Below are positions 1-7,840 of a DNA stretch of 8,883 nt, piece after piece. Under the pieces are notes generated by a model. It ran no database searches. It was not told the DNA's origin and was given only the letters and a program-made list of their open reading frames with translations. The stretch is from contig JAJFLF010000225.1 of NCBI GenBank assembly GCA_021772845.1, positions 1 through 8,883 on the forward strand, read 5' to 3'. The DNA comes from Mariprofundus sp. GTDB taxonomy: Bacteria; Pseudomonadota; Zetaproteobacteria; Mariprofundales; Mariprofundaceae. A program made the translations under genes and the position numbers. Positions within the stretch are counted from its first letter, which is position 1. Every line of letters starts with the position of its first letter.

Positions 1-974
1 ACCAGTTTGTCCGGCATGGCTACAGGTTTCGGCATGATTTCGATCTGGGTCACAGATTCAGCACCATGACGAACGGAAGTGCCGATACAGTCAGAACCGG
101 TATCACCACCACCAATCACTACTACATGTTTACCGGCAGCAGAGATGAACTCTTCTTCAGGGATCTCATTACCGAGAACGCGTTTGGTGTTCTTGGTGAG
201 AAAGTCCATGGCGAAATGAACGCCATTGAGTTCACGACCCGGCACAGGCAGATCACGCGGTTTCTCGGAACCGCCGGAGAGAATCACAGCATCGAAGCGA
301 TTAAGCAGGTCTTTAGCGTCTACATTGTCACCCACAGTAGAGTTGACGCGGAATTCCACACCTTCGGCACGCATTTGACCCATGCGACGATCAATCACGG
401 ATTTTTCGAACTTGAAGTTCGGGATACCATAACGCATCAGGCCACCGATACGGTCATTTTTCTCAAATACAACCACATCATGACCTACTCGGGCCAACTG
501 CTGAGCTGCTGCCATGCCTGCAGGACCTGAACCGACAATAGCCACGCGTTTGTCTGTTGTGGCCGCAGCAATTTGCGGTGTGATCCAGCCTTCTTCCCAG
601 CCTTTTTCAACAATGGAGAGCTCGATGTTTTTGATCGAAACTGAATCACCGATCAGGCCTACAGTACACGCCTCTTCACACGGGGCAGGGCAGATGCGGC
701 CGGTAAACTCAGGGAAGTTATTGGTGGAGTGCAACACATCCAAGGCTTCACGCCAGTTGCCATGATACACTGCATCATTCCAATCCGGGATGATGTTGTT
801 AACCGGACAGCCGTTGTGACAGAAGGGAATACCGCAATCCATGCAGCGCGCACCCTGCGTACTCATATCTTCAGGCAGTTTGGAAAACTCTTTAAAATGT
901 ACAATACGGTCTGCGACCGGTGCATAGCTCAGGTTTTCGCGAGCGAATTCTTTAAATCCGGTTGCCTTACCCAT
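1..974 (-). CDS. gltD: Glutamate synthase [NADPH] small (beta) subunit, N-terminal part; 3' end beyond window
   Basis: GltD takes electrons from NADPH through FAD and passes them to the large subunit GltB, where 2-oxoglutarate and glutamine-derived ammonia become glutamate; the complex is cytoplasmic. About 324 codons are present, against roughly 470-490 usual, so the C-terminal third lies left of the window. Cysteines C44, C47, C52, C56 (CxxCx4CxxxCP) and C95, C99, C103 are the expected N-terminal 4Fe-4S ligand region. A dinucleotide motif GSGPAG at 148-153 fits FAD binding, and GGGDTG at 288-293 fits the NADPH site. The ATG at 974 lies inside the last codons of gltB (8-base overlap, ATGGGTAA) and has an AGGAG site 7 bases upstream, so the two are one operon with probable translational coupling. 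Identification is firm; no frameshift is visible. Confidence 0.96.
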   Translation of the reverse strand, partial: MGKATGFKEFARENLSYAPVADRIVHFKEFSKLPEDMSTQGARCMDCGIPFCHNGCPVNNIIPDWNDAVYHGNWREALDVLHSTNNFPEFTGRICPAPCEEACTVGLIGDSVSIKNIELSIVEKGWEEGWITPQIAAATTDKRVAIVGSGPAGMAAAQQLARVGHDVVVFEKNDRIGGLMRYGIPNFKFEKSVIDRRMGQMRAEGVEFRVNSTVGDNVDAKDLLNRFDAVILSGGSEKPRDLPVPGRELNGVHFAMDFLTKNTKRVLGNEIPEEEFISAAGKHVVVIGGGDTGSDCIGTSVRHGAESVTQIEIMPKPVAMPDKL

Positions 975-3900
975 TGATACTCTCCTTTGCTGCGGCTGCT
1001 TTTTCCGCTTCCATTTCGGCCAGTGCACGGCGGTAATCTACTGGTATCACTTTGACAAACTGGCCAAGGTAATCACTCCAGTTCTCAAGAATCCGCTTAG
1101 CAACAGCAGAGTTAGTGTAGTGCATATGACGCTGAATCAGTGTACGCAGAATCTTCTGGTCATCCTGAGATAGTGTGTGTTTGATGTTTACGCGGCCATG
1201 TGTTTCAAGATCCGAACCCTGATGATCCAGCTCTTCGAGTGCATCGGCTTCGGAGGTCACCGGTTCGAGCGCGACCTGAGCCATATTGCAGCGGCTCTCG
1301 AATGTGCCATCGGCATCCAGTACGTAAGCGATACCACCAGACATACCTGCAGCGAAGTTACGGCCTGTATCACCGAGTACTACAACAGTACCACCGGTCA
1401 TATATTCACAACCGTGATCTCCAACACCTTCAACAACAGCTACAGCACCAGAGTTGCGCACTGCAAAACGCTCGCCGCCAACACCATTAAAATAACATTC
1501 ACCTTCAATGGCTCCGAAGAGTACGGTATTACCAACAATGATGTTCTCCTCGGCTTTAAGCTTGGATTCAGCAGGCGGATAGATGGCAATGCGGCCACCG
1601 GAAAGGCCTTTACCTACGTAATCGTTACCTTCACCGGCCAGATCAATAGATATACCGCGGGTCAGCCAGGCACCGAGAGACTGACCGGCAGTTCCCTTGG
1701 CTTTGATGGCAATCGTATCTTCAGCCAGGCCTTCATGGCCATAACGCTTGGCCACTTCACCTGCGAGCATGGTGCCGAAGCTGCGATCTACATTACAAAT
1801 CGGTGTTTCGATCACGACTGGCGTTCTATTTTCCAGTGCTTCTTTCGCCTGAGCGATCAACTTGTTATCAATCAACTTCTCAAGGCCGTGATCCTGCGTT
1901 TCAGTGTGATAGACCGAAGAACCCTTCGGATCAACGCGGTGGAAGATAGGGGAGAGATCAAGTCCTTCCGACTTCCAGTGTCTGAGGGCATCGTCTGTGT
2001 CGAGCATATCGGAGCGACCGATCATCTCATCAAAGCTGCGGAAACCTAGCTCTGCCATGATTTCACGTACTTCCTCAGCCAGGAACATGAAGAAATTCAC
2101 CACATCTTCAGGTTTACCTACAAACTTCTTGCGCAGTTCAGGATCCTGGGTTGCGACACCGACAGGGCAGGTGTTGAGATGACACTTACGCATCATGATA
2201 CAACCCTCGGCAATCAGTGCGATGGTACCGAATGCGATCTCATCTGCACCGAGCAGTGATGCAATAACCACGTCACGACCGGTACGCATCTGGCCGTCGG
2301 CCTGCAGGATAGTACGACCGCGCAGGCGATTGAGTACCAGCGTCTGCTGCGTTTCAGCTAATCCTAACTCCCATGCAGAACCTGCATGCTTAATAGAGGT
2401 GATCGGGCTTGCACCTGTACCGCCATCATGGCCGGCAATCACCACGTGATCGGCATGTGCTTTAACCACACCTGCAGCAACCGTGCCTACGCCAATTTCT
2501 GATACCAGTTTCACAGAGATATCTGCAACAGGATTGGTGTTTTTCAGATCGAAGATCAGCTGTGCCAGATCCTCAATCGAGTAGATATCATGGTGTGGTG
2601 GTGGAGAGATAAGGCCCACACCCGGTGTGGAGTGCCGCACGCGACCGATTCGCTTATCAACCTTGTGACCGGGCAACTGTCCGCCTTCACCCGGTTTCGC
2701 TCCCTGTGCCATCTTGATCTGGATCTGATCAGCGTTGGCAAGGTATTCGGTGGTGACGCCAAAACGACCCGAGGCCACCTGTTTAATAGCTGAACGCATG
2801 GAGTCGCCATTGGCCATAGGTTTAAAGCGTTCAGGCTCTTCGCCACCTTCGCCTGTATTGGACTTGCCGCCAATACGGTTCATAGCAATCGCCAGTGTGG
2901 AGTGTGCCTCGTGAGAGATCGAACCAAAGGACATTGCCCCGGTCACAAACCGCTTCACGATCGCGGTTGCCGGTTCTACCTCATCGAGTGGAACAGACGT
3001 GCTAGTTTTAAATTTGAACAGGCCGCGCAGCGTTTTTAATTTGCCAGCCTGATCATTGATCTCATTGGCATACTCTTTATATAGAGAGTAGTTAGAAGTT
3101 CTTACGGCATGCTGTACTTTAGCAATATTGCTTGGGGTGAGGGTGTGTTCGTCACCACGTGCGCGCCATGCGTATTCGCCGCCAACATCGAGTGCGTTTT
3201 TGTAAATCATCACACCGCGGAATGCATCAATATGACGCTGGGTAGCTTCCTGTGCAACTTCAGCCAGGCCTGCGCCTTCAATCTGAGTTGCAGTACCAGT
3301 GAAGTATTTTGCCACGAATTCAGAGGATAGACCCACAGCTTCAAAGATCTGTGCGCCACAGTAGGATTGGTAGGTGGAGATGCCCATTTTGGACATCACC
3401 TTAAACAGTCCCTTGCCAATGGCCTTGATATAACGCTTTTCAGCTTCTTCAGAACTCAAATCAGCAGGCAGTTGCCCCTGACGTTTCATATCCACCAATG
3501 TTTCAAAGGCCAGATATGGGTTGATCGCTTCAGCACCAAAACCAGCCAGGCAGGCAAAGTGTTGAATTTCGCGTGCTGAACCAGTCTCAACTACGAGGCC
3601 GGTTTCTGTACGCAAACCTGCTCGGATCAGGTGATGATGTACTGCAGAGGTGGCCAGCAGTGCAGGGATGGCAATGTGCCGCGCATCCATCTTGCGGTCA
3701 GAGAGAATAATGATGTTGTAGTGATCACGAACCGCTTCTTCCGCTTGTTTGCAGAGGTTGGAAATGGCTGTTTCCATACCCGACGCACCCTGATCTACTC
3801 CATAACAGGATGAGAGGGTGATGGTACGGAAACGGTTGTCAGTGTACTGATCAATGTGGCGGATTTTCTCAACATCCACATTGGAAAGGATCGGCTGATG

Positions 3901-5622
3901 CACTTCCAGACGCAGTTGTGGTTCGCTCTCTTCCAGTCCCAGCAGGTTAGGGCGCGGACCAATGATAGAGGTCAGGCTCATCACCATCTCTTCACGAATC
4001 GGATCGATTGGTGGATTGGTTACCTGTGCGAAAAGCTGACGGAAATAGTGATATAGCGGTTTGGCACGGTTAGAGAGTACAGTTAGCGGGCTATCATTAC
4101 CCATTGAGCCTGTACCTTCCTGACCTGAAATGGCCATTGGTGTCATCAGGAACTTGATATCTTCCTGTGTGTAACCAAAGGACTGCTGGCGATGCAGCAT
4201 GGTGTCGTGGTCAGGAGCCTGTGGAGCAACTTCCTGTGGCAGGCTCTCCAGCTGAATCTGAGTTTTACCCAGCCACTCTTTATACGGTTTAGCTGCAGAG
4301 AGTTGCTGTTTAATTTCAGCATCATCAATAATACGACCCTCTTCAAGATCGATCAGCAGCATTTTACCAGGCTGTAAACGCCATTTCTTGATGATCTTCT
4401 CTTCCGGGATATCCAGTACGCCCATTTCAGATGCACCGAGTACCAGATTATCTTCAGTGACCAGATAACGGGTAGGACGCAGGCCGTTACGATCCAGTGT
4501 TGCACCAATCTGACGGCCATCTGTAAATGCTACGGCAGCAGGGCCATCCCATGGCTCCATCAATGCTGCATTATGCTCGTAAAACGCACGACGTTGATCG
4601 TCCATCTGTTTATTGCCTGCCCATGCTTCAGGAATCATCAGCATGGCGGCATGTGCTAACGAATAACCACCGGCTACAAGCAGTTCCAGTGCATTATCAA
4701 AACATGCGGTGTCCGATTGGCCCTCCGCACTGATTGGCCAGAGTTTAACCAGATCATCACCGAGCAGTTCAGATTGCATAGACTGACGACGTGCATTCAT
4801 CCAGTTGATATTACCACGTACTGTATTGATCTCACCGTTATGTGCCATCATACGGAATGGGTGAGCCAGCTCCCATGATGGGAAGGTGTTGGTGGAGAAA
4901 CGCTGATGCACCAGAGCCAGGGCACTGGTCATGCGCGCATCACGAAGATCTTCATAATAAGGCGAAACCTGATGGGAGTGGAACATACCCTTATAGACAA
5001 TCGTGCGGCTGGAGATTGATGCGGTATAGAAATTGGCGGCATCACTAACACCTAACGCAGTTACGGCGTGGCTGGCTACTTTACGAATGACATAAAGTTT
5101 ACGCTCAAAGGCATCCTGATCAGTACAGTTATCACCTTTGGCGACAAACAGCTGACGAATGACCGGCTCACAGGCTGTTACGCTTTCAGGCAGATCGGCA
5201 CGGATTGCATCGGTAGGCACATCACGCCAGCCGAGTACCTGCTGACCTTCATCACTTACACTCTGTTCATAAATCTCAAGGCACTGGTTACGGTAGGCCT
5301 CATCCTGAGGGAAGAAGACCATAGCCACACCATATTGGCCTGTAGCAGGGAGTTTGAAATCTAGGTCAGAAGTGACGGCCTCGAAAAACTGATGCGGAAT
5401 CTGAAGCAGGATTCCTGCACCATCACCTTCACGTGGGTCAGCACCTGCTGCACCACGGTGGGTTAGGCGCTCAAGAATCTCAAGGCCTTTCTCAACAATA
5501 TCATGGCTTTTTTCGTTTTTAATATGGGCAACAAAACCAACACCACATGCATCATGCTCATGCTTCGGATCATATAATCCCTGCTTGGCTGGCTTGCGAT
5601 TTACATTTGATAAACGACTCAT
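967..5622 (-). CDS. gltB: Glutamate synthase [NADPH] large (alpha) subunit
   Basis: GltB hydrolyses glutamine and channels the ammonia to 2-oxoglutarate, making glutamate on an FMN/3Fe-4S centre supplied with electrons by GltD. The 1551 residues match the full family length. The N-terminal glutaminase domain begins at C26 (HDACGVGF), which must be exposed by removal of a 25-residue propeptide; NGEINTVRGN follows in this domain. A central domain links to the FMN synthase domain (about 860-1230), with GAMSFGSIS near 894, the HSTPGVGLISPPPHHD segment near 1000 and GHDGGTGASP near 1062. The 3Fe-4S ligands are C1141, C1147 and C1152 (Cx5Cx4C). The C-terminal GXGXG beta-helix covers about 1300-1480 (for example NGVGGERFAVRNSG). 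The start ATG has GAGGA 8 bases upstream. It is the first gene of the gltBD operon and appears intact, with every key residue I looked for. Confidence 0.98.
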   Translation of the reverse strand: MSRLSNVNRKPAKQGLYDPKHEHDACGVGFVAHIKNEKSHDIVEKGLEILERLTHRGAAGADPREGDGAGILLQIPHQFFEAVTSDLDFKLPATGQYGVAMVFFPQDEAYRNQCLEIYEQSVSDEGQQVLGWRDVPTDAIRADLPESVTACEPVIRQLFVAKGDNCTDQDAFERKLYVIRKVASHAVTALGVSDAANFYTASISSRTIVYKGMFHSHQVSPYYEDLRDARMTSALALVHQRFSTNTFPSWELAHPFRMMAHNGEINTVRGNINWMNARRQSMQSELLGDDLVKLWPISAEGQSDTACFDNALELLVAGGYSLAHAAMLMIPEAWAGNKQMDDQRRAFYEHNAALMEPWDGPAAVAFTDGRQIGATLDRNGLRPTRYLVTEDNLVLGASEMGVLDIPEEKIIKKWRLQPGKMLLIDLEEGRIIDDAEIKQQLSAAKPYKEWLGKTQIQLESLPQEVAPQAPDHDTMLHRQQSFGYTQEDIKFLMTPMAISGQEGTGSMGNDSPLTVLSNRAKPLYHYFRQLFAQVTNPPIDPIREEMVMSLTSIIGPRPNLLGLEESEPQLRLEVHQPILSNVDVEKIRHIDQYTDNRFRTITLSSCYGVDQGASGMETAISNLCKQAEEAVRDHYNIIILSDRKMDARHIAIPALLATSAVHHHLIRAGLRTETGLVVETGSAREIQHFACLAGFGAEAINPYLAFETLVDMKRQGQLPADLSSEEAEKRYIKAIGKGLFKVMSKMGISTYQSYCGAQIFEAVGLSSEFVAKYFTGTATQIEGAGLAEVAQEATQRHIDAFRGVMIYKNALDVGGEYAWRARGDEHTLTPSNIAKVQHAVRTSNYSLYKEYANEINDQAGKLKTLRGLFKFKTSTSVPLDEVEPATAIVKRFVTGAMSFGSISHEAHSTLAIAMNRIGGKSNTGEGGEEPERFKPMANGDSMRSAIKQVASGRFGVTTEYLANADQIQIKMAQGAKPGEGGQLPGHKVDKRIGRVRHSTPGVGLISPPPHHDIYSIEDLAQLIFDLKNTNPVADISVKLVSEIGVGTVAAGVVKAHADHVVIAGHDGGTGASPITSIKHAGSAWELGLAETQQTLVLNRLRGRTILQADGQMRTGRDVVIASLLGADEIAFGTIALIAEGCIMMRKCHLNTCPVGVATQDPELRKKFVGKPEDVVNFFMFLAEEVREIMAELGFRSFDEMIGRSDMLDTDDALRHWKSEGLDLSPIFHRVDPKGSSVYHTETQDHGLEKLIDNKLIAQAKEALENRTPVVIETPICNVDRSFGTMLAGEVAKRYGHEGLAEDTIAIKAKGTAGQSLGAWLTRGISIDLAGEGNDYVGKGLSGGRIAIYPPAESKLKAEENIIVGNTVLFGAIEGECYFNGVGGERFAVRNSGAVAVVEGVGDHGCEYMTGGTVVVLGDTGRNFAAGMSGGIAYVLDADGTFESRCNMAQVALEPVTSEADALEELDHQGSDLETHGRVNIKHTLSQDDQKILRTLIQRHMHYTNSAVAKRILENWSDYLGQFVKVIPVDYRRALAEMEAEKAAAAKESING
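981..987 (-). promoter_or_regulatory. Ribosome binding site of gltD inside the gltB 3' end
   Basis: On the minus strand this reads AAGGAGA, with the AGGAG core 7 bases before the gltD ATG at 974. It lies inside the gltB coding sequence and fixes the gltD start. It allows fresh initiation as well as re-initiation by ribosomes ending at the gltB stop (967-969). Confidence 0.8.
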
Positions 5623-5630
5623 CTAATCTA

Positions 5631-5635
5631 TCCTC
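5631..5635 (-). promoter_or_regulatory. Ribosome binding site of gltB
   Basis: The minus strand reads GAGGA here, 8 bases before the ATG at 5622. It supports the chosen start, which leaves a 25-residue propeptide before the catalytic cysteine. Confidence 0.7.
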
Positions 5636-5660
5636 ATTGGTTCCTAACACAGAGGGAATG

Positions 5661-5676
5661 AAACACTCATGTGTTT
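5661..5676 (-). repeat. Perfect inverted repeat (hairpin) in the gltB leader
   Basis: AAACAC and GTGTTT are perfectly complementary around a 4-base loop. The hairpin lies 38 bases before the gltB start, so if transcription begins upstream it would be in the 5' untranslated RNA. There is no T-run after it on the minus strand, so it is not a typical terminator. It could be an RNA element or a protein-binding palindrome; its function is unknown. Confidence 0.4.
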
Positions 5677-5878
5677 GAACGTTGCTTGCCTGATGGCATA
5701 AAACTTATAAATCACTCTCCCCAGAGCGAAAAGGGGGGCGCAGACTAGCGAAAGTGAAGAGAATTCTCCATAGATGATTGTCTGATTTCTCCAGGATGGG
5801 GGTAGTTCATCATAAGATGTTTTTAGTCAACTTTATGAATGAACGCGCTCTAACAGTTGTTATCCCTTTATCTGCAAC

Positions 5879-5906
5879 AAATCTGTGTAGAGTGATCTGT
5901 GATCTG
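5879..5906. repeat. Spaced 7-base direct repeats upstream of gltB
   Basis: On the minus strand the four consecutive 7-mers read CAGATCA, CAGATCA, CTCTACA, CAGATTT. Two exact copies are in tandem, and a third match in five of seven bases follows 14 bases after the second copy. The block is about 260 bases before the gltB start. It resembles a small iterated protein-binding site, but it is short and could be chance. Confidence 0.35.
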
Positions 5907-5956
5907 GCCGATGTTTTTATAATCAATCTATGATGCTAGTTTTTCTATCATGCCAG

Positions 5957-6796
5957 TCAGGAACGCATCTGTTTGGCCATCATGCGCAAACCAATGGCCC
6001 TTGGGATGGTTTTTTGCATGATATACAGCAGTTTATGTCGCCAGCCCGGAATGCAATAACCACCACCTTGTTTCAATGTGATTAAGGATGCATCAATGAT
6101 GACTGGAATAGGGGTGCGAAAAAAGCTGCCTGTACTATTTGGCATGCCGGATATTTCACGGAATCCTGTGGGAGATGGGCCCGGAGCCAGTGTAACAATA
6201 CGCAATTTACCTTTCAGTTCCGTTCGTAAGGCTTCACTCCAGTAGGTTAAACCCGCTTTGGCAGCGGCATAGGTGCTCATATATGGTAATGGGTATTCAC
6301 CGGCTAAAGATGATACATTGATGATGAAACCTTTGTTTCTCAATAAGCCGGGTAATAGGGCATGTGCCAGGGCGATGGGGGCTTTGAGATCAGTTTTAAT
6401 GACATCGATTTGCGGCACTACCCCTGTTTGTTCAAAACCGCCCCAGATACCAAAACCGGCATTATTGACCAGGCCAATCAGGTTTTTGTTATCAACGGCA
6501 TAAAGCAGTGATGCCAGTCCGTGTTTGGCGTTGAGGTCTGCTTGTACGATGCAGTGCCGGGCAGGGTGTTTGAGCGCATTCATGGTCATTTGCAGGCGCG
6601 CTTTGTCGCGGCCATGCAGAATAAGATCGTAGCCCGATAACTCCAACTGCTTGGCAAATTCAAGGCCAAAACCACCGGATGCTCCGGTGAGGAGTACATA
6701 ATTAGCTTTTTCATTTTCTATTATGTCGGTTGTTTGTTTGAGATCTAAGTGTTGCTGGGGCTCTATCTGTTCAGGTGATTGCATGGTTTCAGGCAT
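5957..6796 (-). CDS. Short-chain dehydrogenase/reductase (SDR) family oxidoreductase
   Basis: This is a 279-residue classical SDR, an NAD(P)-dependent Rossmann-fold oxidoreductase; the substrate cannot be told from sequence. The cofactor motif TGASGGFG is at 37-44, NNAG at 111-114, catalytic S163, and Y176-x3-K180 (YAAAK). R63 after the second strand (HGRD) suggests NADP(H) preference. The N-terminal 30 residues before the fold are polar and variable. Where classical SDRs have the tetrad Asn (usually VNL) this protein reads TDL, with D136. The ATG at 6796 lies within the end of the upstream PHP gene (8-base overlap, ATGCCTGA), so coupled translation is likely; there is no strong ribosome binding site of its own, and M5 is an alternative start. 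Family assignment is firm, function open. Confidence 0.9.
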   Translation of the reverse strand: MPETMQSPEQIEPQQHLDLKQTTDIIENEKANYVLLTGASGGFGLEFAKQLELSGYDLILHGRDKARLQMTMNALKHPARHCIVQADLNAKHGLASLLYAVDNKNLIGLVNNAGFGIWGGFEQTGVVPQIDVIKTDLKAPIALAHALLPGLLRNKGFIINVSSLAGEYPLPYMSTYAAAKAGLTYWSEALRTELKGKLRIVTLAPGPSPTGFREISGMPNSTGSFFRTPIPVIIDASLITLKQGGGYCIPGWRHKLLYIMQKTIPRAIGLRMMAKQMRS

Positions 6797-7613
6797 GATT
6801 AATCGGCACCATTGTCATTTTGCGTTGTTTGAAGCTGGCGATTTCTTTGACCCCAAATGATGCAAGCATGTTCAAACATGCATCCATGCCATGGCCTACC
6901 TCGGCCGGTGAGTGGGCGTCAGAACCATAAGAGAAGGGGATGCCGAGTTCCGCAGCGCGTTTTATAATGCGCTTGTGCGGATACATTTCACCGACTGGTT
7001 TACGCAAACCTGCTGAACTGACTTCCAAAGCTGCACCTGAATTTAAAACAGCCTGTAACATTGATTCTTCCGCAGATTGAACGCGTTTGCAGTTCGCATC
7101 AGCGCGGTGACCGAATTTTTTAATCAGGTCGGGGTGGCCTATAATATTAAACAGGCCGGTAAGAGCGGATTGCCTCACCAGCTCAAAATAGGCGCAGTAT
7201 GCATCTTCGATATTCCATGTGTCCCAAATCTGCATGCAATCGGGGTTATCAAAGCCCCAGTCTTTAATATAATGAACTGAACCGATTACATAGTCCCAGT
7301 CGTAGGCAGCAATCATCTCTTTCACATACACTTCTGTGCCGGGGTGAAAGTCGGCTTCAAGGCCAACGCGGATGGTCAGTGTATCGGATAAAGCATCTCG
7401 GGCCTGTTCAATCTCTTTTAAATAAGAGGGGAGTTCAGATCTGTCCATGCGCCAGGCTTTATCAAAACCGCCCGGCATGGGGGAGTGATCGGACATGCCA
7501 ATTTCTGTCAGACCGCATTGTATTGCTGCATTGGCGTAATCGCGCACATCACCGGTAGCGTGATTGCAGCGGGGCGTGTGCATGTGATAATCGGGAACAG
7601 GGTTAAATATCAT
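6789..7613 (-). CDS. PHP-family phosphohydrolase, histidinol-phosphatase (HisJ/HisK) type
   Basis: The 274-residue protein matches the length and motif order of PHP-type histidinol phosphatases, which remove phosphate from L-histidinol phosphate in histidine synthesis using a trinuclear metal centre. Metal-binding candidates are D8/H10/H12 (DYHMHT), H18, D42-H43 (SDHSP), E86 (GLEADF), H114 (GSVHY), H160 (GHPD) and D232-H234 (GSDAHSP); all expected motifs are present. No other his gene is adjacent. It is followed, with an 8-base overlap, by an SDR gene. The ATG at 7613 is forced: an in-frame TAG lies two codons upstream and the next Met is inside the metal site. No Shine-Dalgarno sequence is visible before it. 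Related PHP proteins act on other phosphoesters, so the exact substrate is inferred. Confidence 0.88.
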   Translation of the reverse strand: MIFNPVPDYHMHTPRCNHATGDVRDYANAAIQCGLTEIGMSDHSPMPGGFDKAWRMDRSELPSYLKEIEQARDALSDTLTIRVGLEADFHPGTEVYVKEMIAAYDWDYVIGSVHYIKDWGFDNPDCMQIWDTWNIEDAYCAYFELVRQSALTGLFNIIGHPDLIKKFGHRADANCKRVQSAEESMLQAVLNSGAALEVSSAGLRKPVGEMYPHKRIIKRAAELGIPFSYGSDAHSPAEVGHGMDACLNMLASFGVKEIASFKQRKMTMVPINHA

Positions 7614-7619
7614 GGGCTA

Positions 7620-7629
7620 AGTCTAGACT
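7620..7629. repeat. 10-base perfect palindrome just before the PHP gene start
   Basis: AGTCTAGACT is self-complementary and lies 7-16 bases upstream of the PHP start codon, where a ribosome binding site would be expected. It may be an operator, or chance in a short untranslated region. Confidence 0.3.
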
Positions 7630-7696
7630 AGGAAGCTGTTGCTGCAATGTCTTGAAAGAAAAATCACGTCATAAAAAATAAATTGAAGAAAAGCTG

Positions 7697-7724
7697 TTGA
7701 CAGCGCTTTGGAAATTGTGACACT
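7697..7724 (+). promoter_or_regulatory. Sigma70-like promoter of the tRNA-Lys unit
   Basis: A perfect -35 hexamer TTGACA (7697-7702) is followed after 16 bases by a weak -10 candidate GACACT (7719-7724) and then a G+C-rich stretch TCGCGCCGC. A GC-rich discriminator is typical of growth-rate and stringently controlled stable-RNA promoters in proteobacteria. Transcription would start near 7731, giving a leader of roughly 26 bases before the tRNA. The -35 overlaps an interrupted palindrome, GCTGT-TG-ACAGC (7693-7704). Confidence 0.55.
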
Positions 7725-7758
7725 TCGCGCCGCAACGGAGAGATCTTCTCCTGGCACT

Positions 7759-7834
7759 GCACCTATAGCTCAGTTGGTAGAGTAGCGGACTTTTAATCCG
7801 TGGGCCCTTGGTTCGAGTCCAAGTGGGTGCACCA
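7759..7834 (+). tRNA. tRNA-Lys, anticodon UUU, CCA encoded
   Basis: The 76 bases fold into a full cloverleaf: acceptor GCACCTA/TGGGTGC, D arm GCTC-AGTTGGTA-GAGT, anticodon arm GCGGA-CTTTTAA-TCCGT, variable loop GGGCC, T arm CTTGG-TTCGAGT-CCAAG, discriminator A and genomic CCA. The anticodon at positions 34-36 is TTT, which reads lysine AAA/AAG codons. There are three G-U wobble pairs: U6-G67 in the acceptor, G10-U25 in the D stem and G27-U43 in the anticodon stem. It stands alone, with its own promoter and terminator. Confidence 0.98.
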
Positions 7835-7840
7835 TCTCAA

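Larger units (their letters stand above)
5623..5956 (-). promoter_or_regulatory. 334-base gap: upstream/leader region of gltB
   Basis: No open frame here looks like a gene. The gap lies between the stop of the SDR gene and the gltB start, both on the minus strand, so it should contain the gltB promoter. I see a ribosome binding site, the leader hairpin at 5661-5676, an interrupted palindrome TAACA-GT-TGTTA at 5851-5862, and direct repeats of CAGATCA type at 5879-5906. TTGACT and TATGAT are present near 5807-5829 but only 10 bases apart, so I do not call them a promoter. I found no clear sigma54 element. Confidence 0.4.

Noticed and set aside
66..530. 154-codon open frame on the plus strand opposite gltD
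   Set aside because: It is antisense to the FAD- and NADPH-binding region of gltD, whose motifs are clear, and its product has no recognisable features.
1177..2049. 290-codon open frame on the plus strand opposite gltB
   Set aside because: It lies entirely antisense to conserved gltB coding sequence, has no recognisable domain and no ribosome binding site; it is a frame shadow of a long gene.
5807..5829. TTGACT and TATGAT on the minus strand upstream of gltB
   Set aside because: The two hexamers are separated by only 10 bases, far from the 16-18 needed for a sigma70 promoter.
5936..5952. Possible terminator after the SDR gene (ATGAT...ATCAT with TTTTT)
   Set aside because: The stem has only five clean pairs and the T-run is in the loop, and on the plus strand, rather than after the stem on the transcribed side.
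7759..7834. tRNA-Lys as an integration site for a mobile element
   Set aside because: No integrase and no repeated tRNA 3' end is seen downstream; an intact terminator follows directly.
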